From positions 1 through 10,434 of the forward strand of contig NZ_CAMPJD010000077.1 in assembly GCF_946886695.1 (NCBI RefSeq): a DNA stretch of 10,434 bases, given 5' to 3'. A program made the translations under genes and the position numbers. Origin of the DNA: an uncultured Pseudoxanthomonas sp. (GTDB lineage Bacteria; Pseudomonadota; Gammaproteobacteria; Xanthomonadales; Xanthomonadaceae). Positions 1-8,089 of the stretch are shown piece by piece (the first letter of the stretch is position 1; each line of letters starts with the position of its first letter). Under the pieces are notes generated by a model, which was not told the DNA's origin, ran no database searches, and worked only from the letters and a program-made list of their open reading frames with translations.

Positions 1-718
1 CCCCAATAAACCTCAACCCCACCCCCGGCTCCGTCGCGATGTAACGCGGTGCGGTGGCGTCGTCATGCAGCTTCTGCCGCAGCTTGCCCACCAGGATACG
101 CAGGTAGTGGGTGTCGTGCTGGTGGCTGGGGCCCCACAGCTCGCGCAGGATCTGCGGTTGCGTCACCACGCGGCCGGCGTGCTGCAGCAACAGCGCGAGC
201 AGGGCGAACTCCTTGCGACTCAGCGCGACTGGTTCACCGTCCAGCGTCACTTCGCGGCGGCCCAGGTCCACATGCAGGTGGCCGTCGTCGAACAGTGACA
301 TCGCCGCATCCGCCGGAGCGATGCGTGCGCGCAGCAGGCCGCGGATGCGCGCCATCAGTTCCTGCACACCGAACGGTTTGGTGACGTAGTCGTTGGCACC
401 GCCATCCAGTGCGGCGACCTTCTCGCCCTCGCCGCTGCGTACGGTCAGCATGATCACCGGCACCTGCGACCACTGCCGCAGCTCGCGCAGCACCTCATGG
501 CCATCAAGATCGGGCAGGCCGATGTCCAGCACCACCAGGTCGGCGCCGTGCGCGGCCAGTTCCGCCAGCCCGGCGTGCCCGCTGTCGGCCAGCGCCACCC
601 GGTAGCCCTGCGCGCGCAGGCTGATGTCGAGGAACCGGCGGATCTGCGGTTCGTCGTCGATGACCAGCACGCGCGCCGGCGGCGCGGAGGCAAGGGACGG
701 CGGTGCGGTGTAGGTCAA
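1..718 (-). CDS. kdpE: KdpE, response regulator of the Kdp K+ uptake operon (3' end cut by window edge)
   Basis: OmpR/PhoB-type response regulator that takes phosphate from KdpD and activates kdp transcription. The 239 visible residues hold a receiver domain (about 16-130) with the acidic pair D21/D22, phosphoacceptor D65 in VVLDIGLPDLDG, and K114 in VTKPF. A winged-helix DNA-binding domain follows (about 142-237) and ends in ATEPGVGLRF, close to the normal C-terminus of E. coli KdpE (225 residues). No stop codon is reached, so only a few residues should be missing. No ATG lies in frame near the receiver domain. I chose TTG at 718, which overlaps the kdpD stop (TTGA) and has AGGA six bases upstream at 725-728. 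GTG at 670 is the alternative, but it would start right at the first beta strand. TTG gives a Pro/Ala-rich N-terminal extension of about 15 residues. The 4-base overlap implies translational coupling to kdpD. Family assignment is firm; the start is an inference. Confidence 0.95.
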   Translation of the reverse strand, partial: MTYTAPPSLASAPPARVLVIDDEPQIRRFLDISLRAQGYRVALADSGHAGLAELAAHGADLVVLDIGLPDLDGHEVLRELRQWSQVPVIMLTVRSGEGEKVAALDGGANDYVTKPFGVQELMARIRGLLRARIAPADAAMSLFDDGHLHVDLGRREVTLDGEPVALSRKEFALLALLLQHAGRVVTQPQILRELWGPSHQHDTHYLRILVGKLRQKLHDDATAPRYIATEPGVGLRFIG

Positions 719-3360
719 ACCGGTTCCTGCGGCGTGGGCGTCAGCAGCGGCAGGGTAATCCGGATCACCGTGCCGCGGCCATCCGGGCCCGGCAGCGCCT
801 GCACGCTGCCGCCATGCGCGCCCACCATGCCCTGGCAGATCGCCAGGCCAAGCCCGGTGCCGTGGCGGCCGCGGTCGCCACGTTCCACGCTGTAGAACAT
901 GTCGAAGATGCGCGCGCGTTCGTCTTCCGGAATGCCCGGGCCGCGATCCCGCACATCGACGCGCAGCGCGCCATCGACGAGCTTCGCGTCGAGCTGCACC
1001 GGTTCGTCCGGTGGCGAGAACTTCGCCCCGTTCTCCAGCACGTTGAACACCGCCTGCTCGATCAGCGCCGGGTGCACCCAGATCGCCGGCACGTCCTTGG
1101 CGACCGTGGTCTGCACGCGTACGTCCGGCTGGTAGCGCTGCAAGCGCGACACCGCCGACCCCAAAAGTTCGTCCACGCCGATCCAGTCGCGGTTGAGGGT
1201 GAGGCCGCTGTGCCCCAGCCGCGTCATGTCGAGCAGGTTCTGGATGTAGCGGTCCAGCCGCTCGCCTTCCTGCTGGATGGTGTCCAGCAGGGCGCGCCGG
1301 TCGTCGCCGCCCATCGCGTCCCAGTAACTGGCCAGGCTGCTGGCCGAGCCGATCATCGAGGCCAATGGCGAGCGCAGGTCGTGCGAGACCGACGACAGCA
1401 GCGCCGACCGCAGTCGCTCGGTCTCGCCGCCGACGCGCGCGTCTTCCAGTTCGGCCACCAGCCGCGTGCGCACCACCGCCTGGGCGATGTCTTCCGCCAT
1501 CGCCTCGGCCAGGCGGCGCTGCTCCGGCAGCAGGCGCACGTCGTCGTCGAAGCGCAGACCCAGCACACCGAGGCTGCCACGATCGCCCCGCAGCGGCAGG
1601 AACCAGCGTCCCGCGCCGGCCAGCGTGTCGGTATGGCGTCCGGTAGGCTGGCCATGCTGCTGCGCCCAGTCGGCAGCGGCGCGATCGATCTCGCTCAACG
1701 CGATGCCGTCCGGCTCCTCACGTCCCTGCACGCGCAGCCACGCCTCGGCGGACAACGCGCGCGCCAGCGCCTTGCGGCCAGCGACCAGCACCTGACCCAG
1801 GTCCGCCGCGCCGGCCAGGTCGCGGGCCAGCGCCTGCAGCGCGGTGGCCTGCGCATTCGCCGCGCGCAACGCTACTACCTGCATGCGCAGGCGCGAGGCC
1901 AGGCGTCCGGCGACCAGTGCGGCCACCAGGAACAGGAACACCGTGGTTACGCCCTGTCGCGCGCCGATGTTGAAGGTGAAGCGGGGTTCGATGAAGAAGA
2001 AGTTGTAGGCCAGGAAGCTCAGCAGTGCGGCTACCACCGCGGCCGTCATGCGCGTGCGCGCCGCCACCAGCACCACCGCGACGATGAACACCATCGACAG
2101 ATCTTCCAGTCCCACCCAGCGCTCCGACACCGCCGCCACGCCGACCGCCAGCGCGGAGGCCACCGCGGCGAAGCCCAGATCGTGCCGGCCCAGCAGTTCC
2201 GACAGGCGCGTCCCGCCACGGCGCGAACGCGCACGCGCCTCCGGCGTGCTGATGATGACCAGTTCGTAGTGCGCGCCGCGCTGCAGCAGCTGCTGGGTCA
2301 GCGTACGGTTGAACATGCGCGCCACCGGTCGCTCGCGCGTGCGCCCCAGCACCAGCGTGGAAGCGCCATTCTGGGTGGCGTGGTCGAGCAGCGCATCGGC
2401 GATGCGCGCGCCGCGCAGCACGTCGGTCTCCGCACCCAGCCGGCGCGCGAGGGCGAACGCCTGGTCGATCTCGCGCTGGCGCGCCTCGTCCACCGCATCG
2501 GATACCTGCACCGTCACCACGCTCCACGGCGCGTCGCGGCGTTCGGCGATGCGGCGCGCAGCGCGTACCAGGTACTCGGACTGGCCCCGCCCGTCGATCG
2601 CCACCAGCACGCGCCGGCGCAGCGGCATGCCCGGCAGGCCACGGGCGGCCTGGTCCTCGCGCAGGTCGGCGTCGACGCGGTCGGCGGCGGTCTGCATGGC
2701 CAGTTCGCGCAACGCGATCAGGTTGGACGGGGAGAAGAACGCCTGCAGCGCCTGCGATGCCTGTTCCGGCAGATAGACCTTGCCCTGGTGCAGGCGTTCG
2801 ATCAGCTCACGCGGCGGCAGATCGACCAGCACGATGTCGCGCAGGCGGTCGAACACGGCATCCGGCACGGTCTCGCTGACGCGCACGCCGGTGATCCGGT
2901 GCACGACATCGTTGAGGCTCTCCAGGTGCTGGATGTTGATCGTGGTGTGCACGTCGATGCCGGCATCGAGCAGTTCGATCACGTCCTGCCAGCGCCGTTC
3001 GTGGCGGCTGCCGGGCGCGTTGCGGTGGGCCAGCTCGTCCACCAGCGCGATCTGCGGGCGCCGCGCCAGCAGCGCATCCAGGTCCATCTCTTCCAGCCAG
3101 CGGCCCTGGTAGGCCACGCGCTTGCGCGGCAGGATGTCCAGCCCCTCGGTCAACGCCGCGGTCTCGCCACGGCCGTGCGTCTCCACGATGCCCACCACCA
3201 CGTCGCGACCTTGGCGGCGCAGTTCGCGCGCGCGCGACAGCATGGTGTAGGTCTTGCCCACCCCCGGCGCCGCGCCCAGGAAGATCGTCAACCGCCCGCC
3301 CTGCTCGCGCTGCAGATGGTCGATCAGGGCATCGGCCTGGCGTTCGCGGGCGTCGGTCAT
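715..3360 (-). CDS. kdpD: KdpD, sensor histidine kinase for K+ limitation
   Basis: Inner-membrane sensor kinase of 881 residues (E. coli KdpD is 894), apparently complete. The order is: an N-terminal KdpD domain (about 20-230) with Walker A GAAPGVGKT at 29-37 and an acidic LVDE at 107-109; a universal-stress-protein-like domain (about 249-372) starting RRVLVAIDG; a membrane block (about 395-487) with four hydrophobic segments (DUF4118); a GAF-like linker (about 500-630); then the kinase core. The core has H660 in SHDLRSP as phosphoacceptor, an N-box near FNVLENGAKFSPP (772-784), G1 DRGPGIP (805-811) and G2 GTGLGLA (834-840). It phosphorylates and dephosphorylates KdpE. The ATG at 3360 gives the usual TDAR...QADALI N-terminus. 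The ribosome binding site is weak (AGG only three bases from ATG), so expression may depend on read-through from the upstream genes. It lies downstream of the small ORF and overlaps kdpE by four bases. Confidence 0.97.
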   Translation of the reverse strand: MTDARERQADALIDHLQREQGGRLTIFLGAAPGVGKTYTMLSRARELRRQGRDVVVGIVETHGRGETAALTEGLDILPRKRVAYQGRWLEEMDLDALLARRPQIALVDELAHRNAPGSRHERRWQDVIELLDAGIDVHTTINIQHLESLNDVVHRITGVRVSETVPDAVFDRLRDIVLVDLPPRELIERLHQGKVYLPEQASQALQAFFSPSNLIALRELAMQTAADRVDADLREDQAARGLPGMPLRRRVLVAIDGRGQSEYLVRAARRIAERRDAPWSVVTVQVSDAVDEARQREIDQAFALARRLGAETDVLRGARIADALLDHATQNGASTLVLGRTRERPVARMFNRTLTQQLLQRGAHYELVIISTPEARARSRRGGTRLSELLGRHDLGFAAVASALAVGVAAVSERWVGLEDLSMVFIVAVVLVAARTRMTAAVVAALLSFLAYNFFFIEPRFTFNIGARQGVTTVFLFLVAALVAGRLASRLRMQVVALRAANAQATALQALARDLAGAADLGQVLVAGRKALARALSAEAWLRVQGREEPDGIALSEIDRAAADWAQQHGQPTGRHTDTLAGAGRWFLPLRGDRGSLGVLGLRFDDDVRLLPEQRRLAEAMAEDIAQAVVRTRLVAELEDARVGGETERLRSALLSSVSHDLRSPLASMIGSASSLASYWDAMGGDDRRALLDTIQQEGERLDRYIQNLLDMTRLGHSGLTLNRDWIGVDELLGSAVSRLQRYQPDVRVQTTVAKDVPAIWVHPALIEQAVFNVLENGAKFSPPDEPVQLDAKLVDGALRVDVRDRGPGIPEDERARIFDMFYSVERGDRGRHGTGLGLAICQGMVGAHGGSVQALPGPDGRGTVIRITLPLLTPTPQEPV

Positions 3361-3400
3361 GGGCCTATTCTGCCTGTTGTCGTTATGCGTCCACCGCGCG

Positions 3401-3417
3401 CCGCATCCGGAATGCGG
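3401..3417 (-). repeat. Short inverted repeat between the small ORF and kdpD
   Basis: Arms CCGCAT and ATGCGG enclose a five-base loop, and the hairpin begins directly after the TGA of the 51-codon ORF. In RNA it would form a six-base-pair stem. It has no following U tract, so it is not a standard intrinsic terminator. It could be a processing, pausing or stability element separating the transporter genes from kdpDE, or it may be chance in GC-rich DNA. Confidence 0.35.
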
Positions 3418-3573
3418 TCAGCGCAGTGGCACATGGTGAGCCAGCACCACGACCACCGCGGCATAGCCGATGGCGGCCATCAAGAGGACGGTCCGGAACG
3501 CCACCTCGCGGCGCCAGGCGCCGAGGCGTCGTTTATGGCCGGCCAGGCCCTTGGGACATCGGTCGTGGTCCAT
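3418..3573 (-). CDS. Small single-span membrane protein ORF (51 aa) between kdpC and kdpD
   Basis: I do not recognise this protein. The ORF starts at ATG 3573, six bases after the kdpC TAA, and ends with TGA at 3418. Its 51 residues have a charged, basic first half (HKRR at 13-16, WRR at 20-22) followed by one hydrophobic stretch, about TVLLMAAIGYAAVVVVLA (28-45), and a short tail HHVPLR. The positive-inside rule predicts a cytoplasmic N-terminus and a single membrane span with a very short periplasmic end. Codons are rich in G/C at third positions, like the neighbours. The upstream GAG is a weak ribosome binding site, so translation may be coupled to kdpC. Its size, topology and place in the operon suggest an accessory peptide of the Kdp complex or of KdpD, in the way KdpF is for KdpA. 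That role is inference; a non-coding spacer is the alternative. Confidence 0.55.
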   Translation of the reverse strand: MDHDRCPKGLAGHKRRLGAWRREVAFRTVLLMAAIGYAAVVVVLAHHVPLR

Positions 3574-3579
3574 GGTGCA

Positions 3580-4182
3580 TTACTCTGGTTTTCCGGCCCC
3601 ATCCAGGGCCAGGTTGAGCTCCAGCACATTGATGCGGGGGGCGCCCAGCAGGCCGAACTGCGGGGCCTCGGTGTGGGCGGCGACCAGGCGCTCGACCTCG
3701 CTCACCGGCAACCTGCGGACGCGAGCGACGCGGGCGACCTGGATCCGCACGGCGGCCGGGGAGAGATGCGGATCGATGCCCCCGCCGGACTGGGTCACCA
3801 GGTCGCTGGGCACTGCATCGGGCGCAACGCCCTCACGCGCGGCGACAGCGGCCCGGGCTTCATCGATGCGGCTGCGCAGGTCGGGGTTGGTGCGTGCCTG
3901 GTTGCTGCCGGCCAGCGCCATCACGTCATACTTCGCGGCGGACGGACGCGACTGGAAGTAGCGATCATCGGCGAACGGCTGGGCGACCAGCGAGGAGCCG
4001 ATCACCTTGCCGTCGCGCTCGATCAGGCTGCCGCTGGCCTGGTGCGGGAACAGCAACGAACCCAGGCCGGTGCCGGCCAGTGAGTACAGCAGGCCGAAAC
4101 CGAGCAACGACACGCCGGCCAGCACGAGGGCCGGGCGCCAGACCGGCGCAGCGTCAGTGGGATAAACGGATGGGGTGTTCAT
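3580..4182 (-). CDS. kdpC: KdpC, accessory subunit of the K+-transporting ATPase
   Basis: Subunit C of the KdpFABC complex, 200 residues, near the usual family length of about 190. It has one N-terminal membrane span (about 17-37, PALVLAGVSLLGFGLLYSL) and a periplasmic soluble domain. The family signature QSGGGIDPHLSP sits at 131-142, and FQSRPSAAKYD at 76-86 is also typical. In the known complex KdpC joins KdpA and KdpB and is thought to raise K+ or nucleotide affinity; its exact role is still debated in the literature. The ATG at 4182 is nine bases after the kdpB stop and has GAGGA at 4189-4193, overlapping that stop, with six bases of spacing. It ends in TAA, six bases before the ATG of the small ORF. 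Nothing looks truncated. Confidence 0.97.
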   Translation of the reverse strand: MNTPSVYPTDAAPVWRPALVLAGVSLLGFGLLYSLAGTGLGSLLFPHQASGSLIERDGKVIGSSLVAQPFADDRYFQSRPSAAKYDVMALAGSNQARTNPDLRSRIDEARAAVAAREGVAPDAVPSDLVTQSGGGIDPHLSPAAVRIQVARVARVRRLPVSEVERLVAAHTEAPQFGLLGAPRINVLELNLALDGAGKPE

Positions 4183-4191
4183 GGGAAGTCC

Positions 4192-6258
4192 TCAGGCGCC
4201 GGTGATGGCGGCCAGCAACAGGTCGATGAGCTTGATGGCAGCGAACGGCAGCAGAACGCCACCGACGCCGTAGACCAGCATGTTCCGGCGCAGCAGCGCG
4301 GTGGCGCTGGCCGGGCGGAAGCGCACGCCGCGCAGTGCCAGCGGGATCAGCAGCGGGATGATGACGGCGTTGAAGATCAGCGCGGCCAGCACGGCGTTGG
4401 TCGGGCTGGACAGCTGCATCACGTTCAACGCGCCCATCGACGGGATCGCCGCGGCGAACAGCGCCGGCAGGATGGCGAAGTACTTCGACACGTCGTTGGC
4501 CAGCGAGAACGTGGTCAGCGCGCCGCGGGTGATCAGCTGCTGCTTGCCGACTTCGACGACCTCCAGCAGCTTGGCCGGGTCGGAGTCCAGATCGACCATG
4601 TTGCCGGCCTCCTTCGCCGCCTGCGTGCCGGAGTTCATCGCCAGGCCCACGTCGGCCTGGGCCAGCGCAGGCGCGTCGTTGGTGCCGTCGCCGACCATCG
4701 CGACCAGGCGGCCACCGGCCTGTTCCTGGCGGATGCGCGCCAGCTTGTCTTCAGGACGCGCCTCGGCGATGTAGTCGTCCACGCCGGCTTCGGCCGCAAT
4801 GGCGGCGGCGGTCAACGGGTTGTCACCGGTGATCATCACGGTGCGGATACCCATCGCCCGCATGTGGGCGAACTTCTCCTTGATGCCGTGCTTGACCACG
4901 TCGGAGAGTTCGACCACGCCCAACACGTGGTTGCCGTCGCTGACGACCAGCGGGGTGGCCCCGTTGCGTGCGACCTGTTCGACACGCGCGGTGAGTTCGG
5001 CCGGCGCACTGCCGCCCAATGCCTTCACGTGCTGCAGGATGGCGTCGGCCGCGCCCTTGCGGATGCGGCGTGCGCGGCCGGGGCCGTCACCGGCCAGGTC
5101 CACGCCGGACATGCGGGTCTGCGCGGTGAAGGCGACGAAGTGCGCCTGCGCCGGATCCACGAGCGTGGCGCCCTGCTCGCGCGCTAGGCGCACGATGGAC
5201 TTGCCCTCCGGCGTGGGGTCGGCCAGCGATGACAGCATGGCGGCATCGCGCAGCTGTTCGTGATCGATGCCGGCCAGCGGATGGAACAGCGTGGCCTGGC
5301 GGTCGCCGTGGGTGATAGTGCCGGTCTTGTCGAGCAGCAGTACATCGACGTCGCCCGCGACTTCGACCGCCTTGCCCGACTTGGCCAGCACGTTGGCGGC
5401 CAGCGCACGGTTCATGCCGGCGATGCCGATGGCGGGCAGCAGGCCACCGATGGTGGTCGGAATCAGACAGACCAGCAGCGCGACCAGCAGGAGCGGATCG
5501 AGCTTCGCGCCGACGAAGCCGGCGATGAAAGGCAGCGTGATGACGACGATCAGGAAGGTCAGCGTCATCGTCATCAACAACAGACCGAGGGCGATCTCGT
5601 TCGGCGTCTTCTGCCGGTTGGCGCCTTCGACCAGCGAGATCATGCGGTCTAGAAAGCTGTGGCCGGGTTCGGCAGTGATCTTCACCACGATCTCGTCGGA
5701 CAGCACCTGGGTGCCGCCGATGACGCCGCTGCGGTCGGTGCCGGCTTCGCGCAGCACTGGTGCCGATTCGCCGGTGACGGCGGACTCGTTGATGGTGGCC
5801 AGACCCTTGACGATTTCGCCGTCGGCCGGGATCTGTTCGCCCGCGGACACGATGACGTAGTCGCCGGGCTTCAGCTCGGCCGCGGGAAGGCGGCGTTCGG
5901 CGCCACCCAGCGGCGTATCGATGCGGCGCGCCACCAGGTCCTTGCGAGCGCGGCGCAGCGACGCCGCCTGGCCGCGGCCGCGCGCTTCGGCGACGGCTTC
6001 GGCGAAGTTGGCGAACAGCACGGTGACGAACAGCAGCACGGTCACCGACCAGCCGATGCCTGGCGTAGTGGTGCCGGCCAGCGTAAGACCGGCGGTCAAC
6101 AGTGTGCCCAGCCAGACCACGACCATGACCGGGTTCTGGAAGGCGTGTTGCGGGGCCAGCTTGGTGAAGGAGCCGATGACGGCAGCGCGGAAGCCCGCGC
6201 TGTCGAGCAGGGCCGGCGCGCGGCCGGCGTGGCGTGAGGGAGCAGAGGAGTGGGTCAT
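4192..6258 (-). CDS. kdpB: KdpB, P-type ATPase subunit of the K+ pump
   Basis: Catalytic subunit that hydrolyses ATP to drive K+ uptake, in the inner membrane. It has 688 residues (E. coli 682). All P-type ATPase signatures are present in order: TGES at 162-165 in the actuator domain (its Ser is the inhibitory phosphorylation site known from E. coli), a [15 protein letters not shown] membrane motif at 267-281, DKTGTIT at 310-316 with phosphorylated Asp310, KGAADAI at 401-407 in the nucleotide-binding domain, MITGDNP at 475-481, and the hinge [10 protein letters not shown] at 523-532. Hydrophobic segments near 43-60, 70-86, 225-248, 255-279, 588-605, 618-640 and 659-685 agree with the seven-span KdpB topology. 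The ATG at 6258 follows the kdpA stop by ten bases and has GAGAA about eight bases upstream. The protein appears fully functional. Confidence 0.98.
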   Translation of the reverse strand: MTHSSAPSRHAGRAPALLDSAGFRAAVIGSFTKLAPQHAFQNPVMVVVWLGTLLTAGLTLAGTTTPGIGWSVTVLLFVTVLFANFAEAVAEARGRGQAASLRRARKDLVARRIDTPLGGAERRLPAAELKPGDYVIVSAGEQIPADGEIVKGLATINESAVTGESAPVLREAGTDRSGVIGGTQVLSDEIVVKITAEPGHSFLDRMISLVEGANRQKTPNEIALGLLLMTMTLTFLIVVITLPFIAGFVGAKLDPLLLVALLVCLIPTTIGGLLPAIGIAGMNRALAANVLAKSGKAVEVAGDVDVLLLDKTGTITHGDRQATLFHPLAGIDHEQLRDAAMLSSLADPTPEGKSIVRLAREQGATLVDPAQAHFVAFTAQTRMSGVDLAGDGPGRARRIRKGAADAILQHVKALGGSAPAELTARVEQVARNGATPLVVSDGNHVLGVVELSDVVKHGIKEKFAHMRAMGIRTVMITGDNPLTAAAIAAEAGVDDYIAEARPEDKLARIRQEQAGGRLVAMVGDGTNDAPALAQADVGLAMNSGTQAAKEAGNMVDLDSDPAKLLEVVEVGKQQLITRGALTTFSLANDVSKYFAILPALFAAAIPSMGALNVMQLSSPTNAVLAALIFNAVIIPLLIPLALRGVRFRPASATALLRRNMLVYGVGGVLLPFAAIKLIDLLLAAITGA

Positions 6259-6268
6259 GTCGGTGTTC

Positions 6269-7969
6269 TCAGAGCGCGCTCAGGGCCAGGTGGTCGGCAA
6301 CGGGGCCGAGGACCAGTACGGGCATGAACTGCAGCAGGGTCAGGATGACGACCACGGCGATCAGGGTGAGCGCGAAGGTCGGGGTTTCCACCTTGAGGGT
6401 GCCGGGGCCTTCGGGCGTGGCGCGCTTGCGCGCCAGCGAACCGGCGATGGCCAGCGGGATGATCAGCGCGGGGTAGCGGCCCAGCGCCAGCATCAGCGAG
6501 GCGCTGAGGTTCCACCAGTACGTCGCGTCGCCCAGGCCCTCGAAACCGGAGCCGTTGTTGGCGAAAGCCGAAACGTACTCGTAGAACACCTGACTGATGC
6601 CGTGGAACTCCGGATTGGAATTGCCGGTGATCGAGGGCACGGCCAGCGTGATGGCGGTGAAGCCCAGCAGCGCGAGCGGCTGCAGCAGCACCAGCGCGGC
6701 CAACAGCTTCACTTCATGCGCTTCGATCTTGCGGCCGAACAGCTCCGGCGTGCGGCCGGTCATCAGGCCGGCCAGGAACACGCTGAGCAGCAGGTAGACG
6801 AGGAACTGCTGCAGGCCGCACCCGATGCCGCCCCAGATCGAATTCACCAGCATGTTGCTGATGGGGACCAGGCCGGTCAGCGGCGCCAGCGAATCGTGCA
6901 TCGAATTGACCGAGCCGTTCGATGTCTGCGTCGTGAAGGCCGCCCACAGCGCGGACGGCGCGGCGCCGAAGCGCACTTCCTTGCCCTCCATCAGCGCGAT
7001 GTCGGTGGACGTGCCGGACAGGCTTTCGGACCACACGGCCGCGCCGGCGGAGACCACCGACATGGTCAGCATGGTGCCGAACACCAGTGCGGTGAACTTC
7101 CTGCGCCCGGTGAAGCTGCCCACCATGAAGGCGATGCTGACCGGAATGAGGATGAGGGCCAGCGTTTCCAGCAGGTTGGACAACGGCGTGGGGTTCTCCA
7201 GCGGCACGGCGCTGTTGGGGCCGTACCAGCCGCCGCCGTTGGTGCCGAGTTGCTTCACCGCGACCATCGGCGAGACGGGCCCCAGGGCGATCTTCTGCTC
7301 GGCCATCTCCGCGCTCGCGTCGATCGGCGTGGCGACCGGACCGCCGTCCAGCGTGGCGGGCACGCCCTGGCTCGTCAGCGCCAGCGACCACACCAGGCAT
7401 AGCGGCAGCAGGAAGCGCACGGTGGGACGGATGACATCGGCCCAGTAGTTGCCGACATCGGCATCGCCGTTCGTGTTCGTCGCAGCATCCTTCTCTCGCC
7501 CACCGAACAGGCCGCGCAAGGTGGCGGCGACCAGCGCCAGGCCCATCATCGGCGTGATCACCTGCAGGCCCACGATCGCGCTGGCGTGCGCCAGGTACGA
7601 CAGCTGTGCCTGGCCGGAATAGTGCTGTTGGTTGGTGTTGGTCAGGAACGACACCATGGTGTGCAGCGCCAGGTCCCAGCGCATGTTGGGGATGTCGTTG
7701 GGATTGAGCGGCAGCCAGGCCTGGGTCATCAGGACGACCCACACCACCACGCCCAGCACCAGGTTGCTGAGCAGGAAGGCCTTGGCATAGCCCTTCCAGC
7801 CCATGCCCCGGGCGGGATCGACGCCGAGCAGGGCGTACAGCGGGCGTTCGATCAGGCCGAACAGCCGGTCGCCGCGCATCGGCGCACCGCGCATCACCGC
7901 GGCCAGGTAGCGGCCCAAAGGCCAGCCCAGTGCGATCGCAAGCGCGAAAACAAGGAGGAATTCAGTCAT
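6269..7969 (-). CDS. kdpA: KdpA, K+-binding and channel-like subunit of the K+ pump
   Basis: Inner-membrane subunit that selects and carries K+, a member of the superfamily of K+ transporters with four pore loops. It has 566 residues (E. coli 557). The four filter loops are visible: [10 protein letters not shown] at 110-119, GTNGGG at 242-247, QTSNGSVN at 348-355 and ANNGSG at 470-475. Many hydrophobic spans separate them, with the last near 531-556. The ATG at 7969 gives the standard N-terminus [16 protein letters not shown]. An upstream in-frame ATG at 7996 would only add nine residues from within kdpF and is rejected. The start overlaps the end of kdpF by eight bases, with GGA eight bases upstream. 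Ions entering the KdpA filter pass through an intersubunit tunnel to KdpB in the known structures. Nothing is missing. Confidence 0.98.
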   Translation of the reverse strand: MTEFLLVFALAIALGWPLGRYLAAVMRGAPMRGDRLFGLIERPLYALLGVDPARGMGWKGYAKAFLLSNLVLGVVVWVVLMTQAWLPLNPNDIPNMRWDLALHTMVSFLTNTNQQHYSGQAQLSYLAHASAIVGLQVITPMMGLALVAATLRGLFGGREKDAATNTNGDADVGNYWADVIRPTVRFLLPLCLVWSLALTSQGVPATLDGGPVATPIDASAEMAEQKIALGPVSPMVAVKQLGTNGGGWYGPNSAVPLENPTPLSNLLETLALILIPVSIAFMVGSFTGRRKFTALVFGTMLTMSVVSAGAAVWSESLSGTSTDIALMEGKEVRFGAAPSALWAAFTTQTSNGSVNSMHDSLAPLTGLVPISNMLVNSIWGGIGCGLQQFLVYLLLSVFLAGLMTGRTPELFGRKIEAHEVKLLAALVLLQPLALLGFTAITLAVPSITGNSNPEFHGISQVFYEYVSAFANNGSGFEGLGDATYWWNLSASLMLALGRYPALIIPLAIAGSLARKRATPEGPGTLKVETPTFALTLIAVVVILTLLQFMPVLVLGPVADHLALSAL

Positions 7970-8081
7970 GGGAGTCGTCCATCGGCGTGCGTGCACGCCG
8001 GGTGATCAGCAGGAACAGAAGACCGGCGCCGGCGAGCAGGCTCGCCAGCCCCAGAAACAGGTAGAGGAAGGACGCGAGCAC
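7962..8081 (-). CDS. kdpF: KdpF, small stabilising peptide of the K+ pump
   Basis: One hydrophobic span followed by a basic tail, which matches KdpF in both position (directly before kdpA) and topology. From GTG at 8081 it has 39 residues: a span of about 2-27 (LASFLYLFLGLASLLAGAGL and on), then TRRAR and an acidic end DDSHD. E. coli KdpF is 29 residues and stabilises the KdpFABC complex. No ATG is available in frame: the frame stays open upstream into the porin gene, where reading it makes no sense. GTG at 8081, eight bases after the porin stop, is therefore the best start. No clear ribosome binding site precedes it, so coupling to the porin is likely. The last eight bases overlap kdpA. Identity rests on context and hydrophobicity, since KdpF sequence is poorly conserved. 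Confidence 0.8.
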   Translation of the reverse strand: MLASFLYLFLGLASLLAGAGLLFLLITRRARTPMDDSHD

Positions 8082-8089
8082 GGCCGCCG

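Noticed and set aside
3365..3400. Possible kdpDE promoter with TGGACG and GAATAG spaced by 17 bases.
   Set aside because: The second hexamer matches the -10 consensus at only two of six positions, so it is not better than chance.
3533..3580. 15-codon frame starting at the ATG that overlaps the kdpC stop (TAATG).
   Set aside because: Very short, Pro/Gly-rich with no feature; the overlapping 51-codon frame has clear membrane-protein character.
703..4083. Plus-strand open frame of 1126 codons covering kdpD, the kdpD-kdpC gap and most of kdpC.
   Set aside because: It is antisense to clearly functional kdp genes. Its His/Arg/Gln/Ala-rich composition is what the antisense frame of high-GC coding DNA gives, and no domain is recognisable.
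5921..7402. Plus-strand open frame of 493 codons antisense to kdpB and kdpA.
   Set aside because: Low-complexity Gly/Arg/His/Gln-rich shadow frame, lying opposite two genes with all motifs intact.
7970..7996. Longer kdpA start at ATG 7996.
   Set aside because: It adds nine residues not found in KdpA and lies wholly within kdpF; ATG 7969 gives the standard N-terminus.
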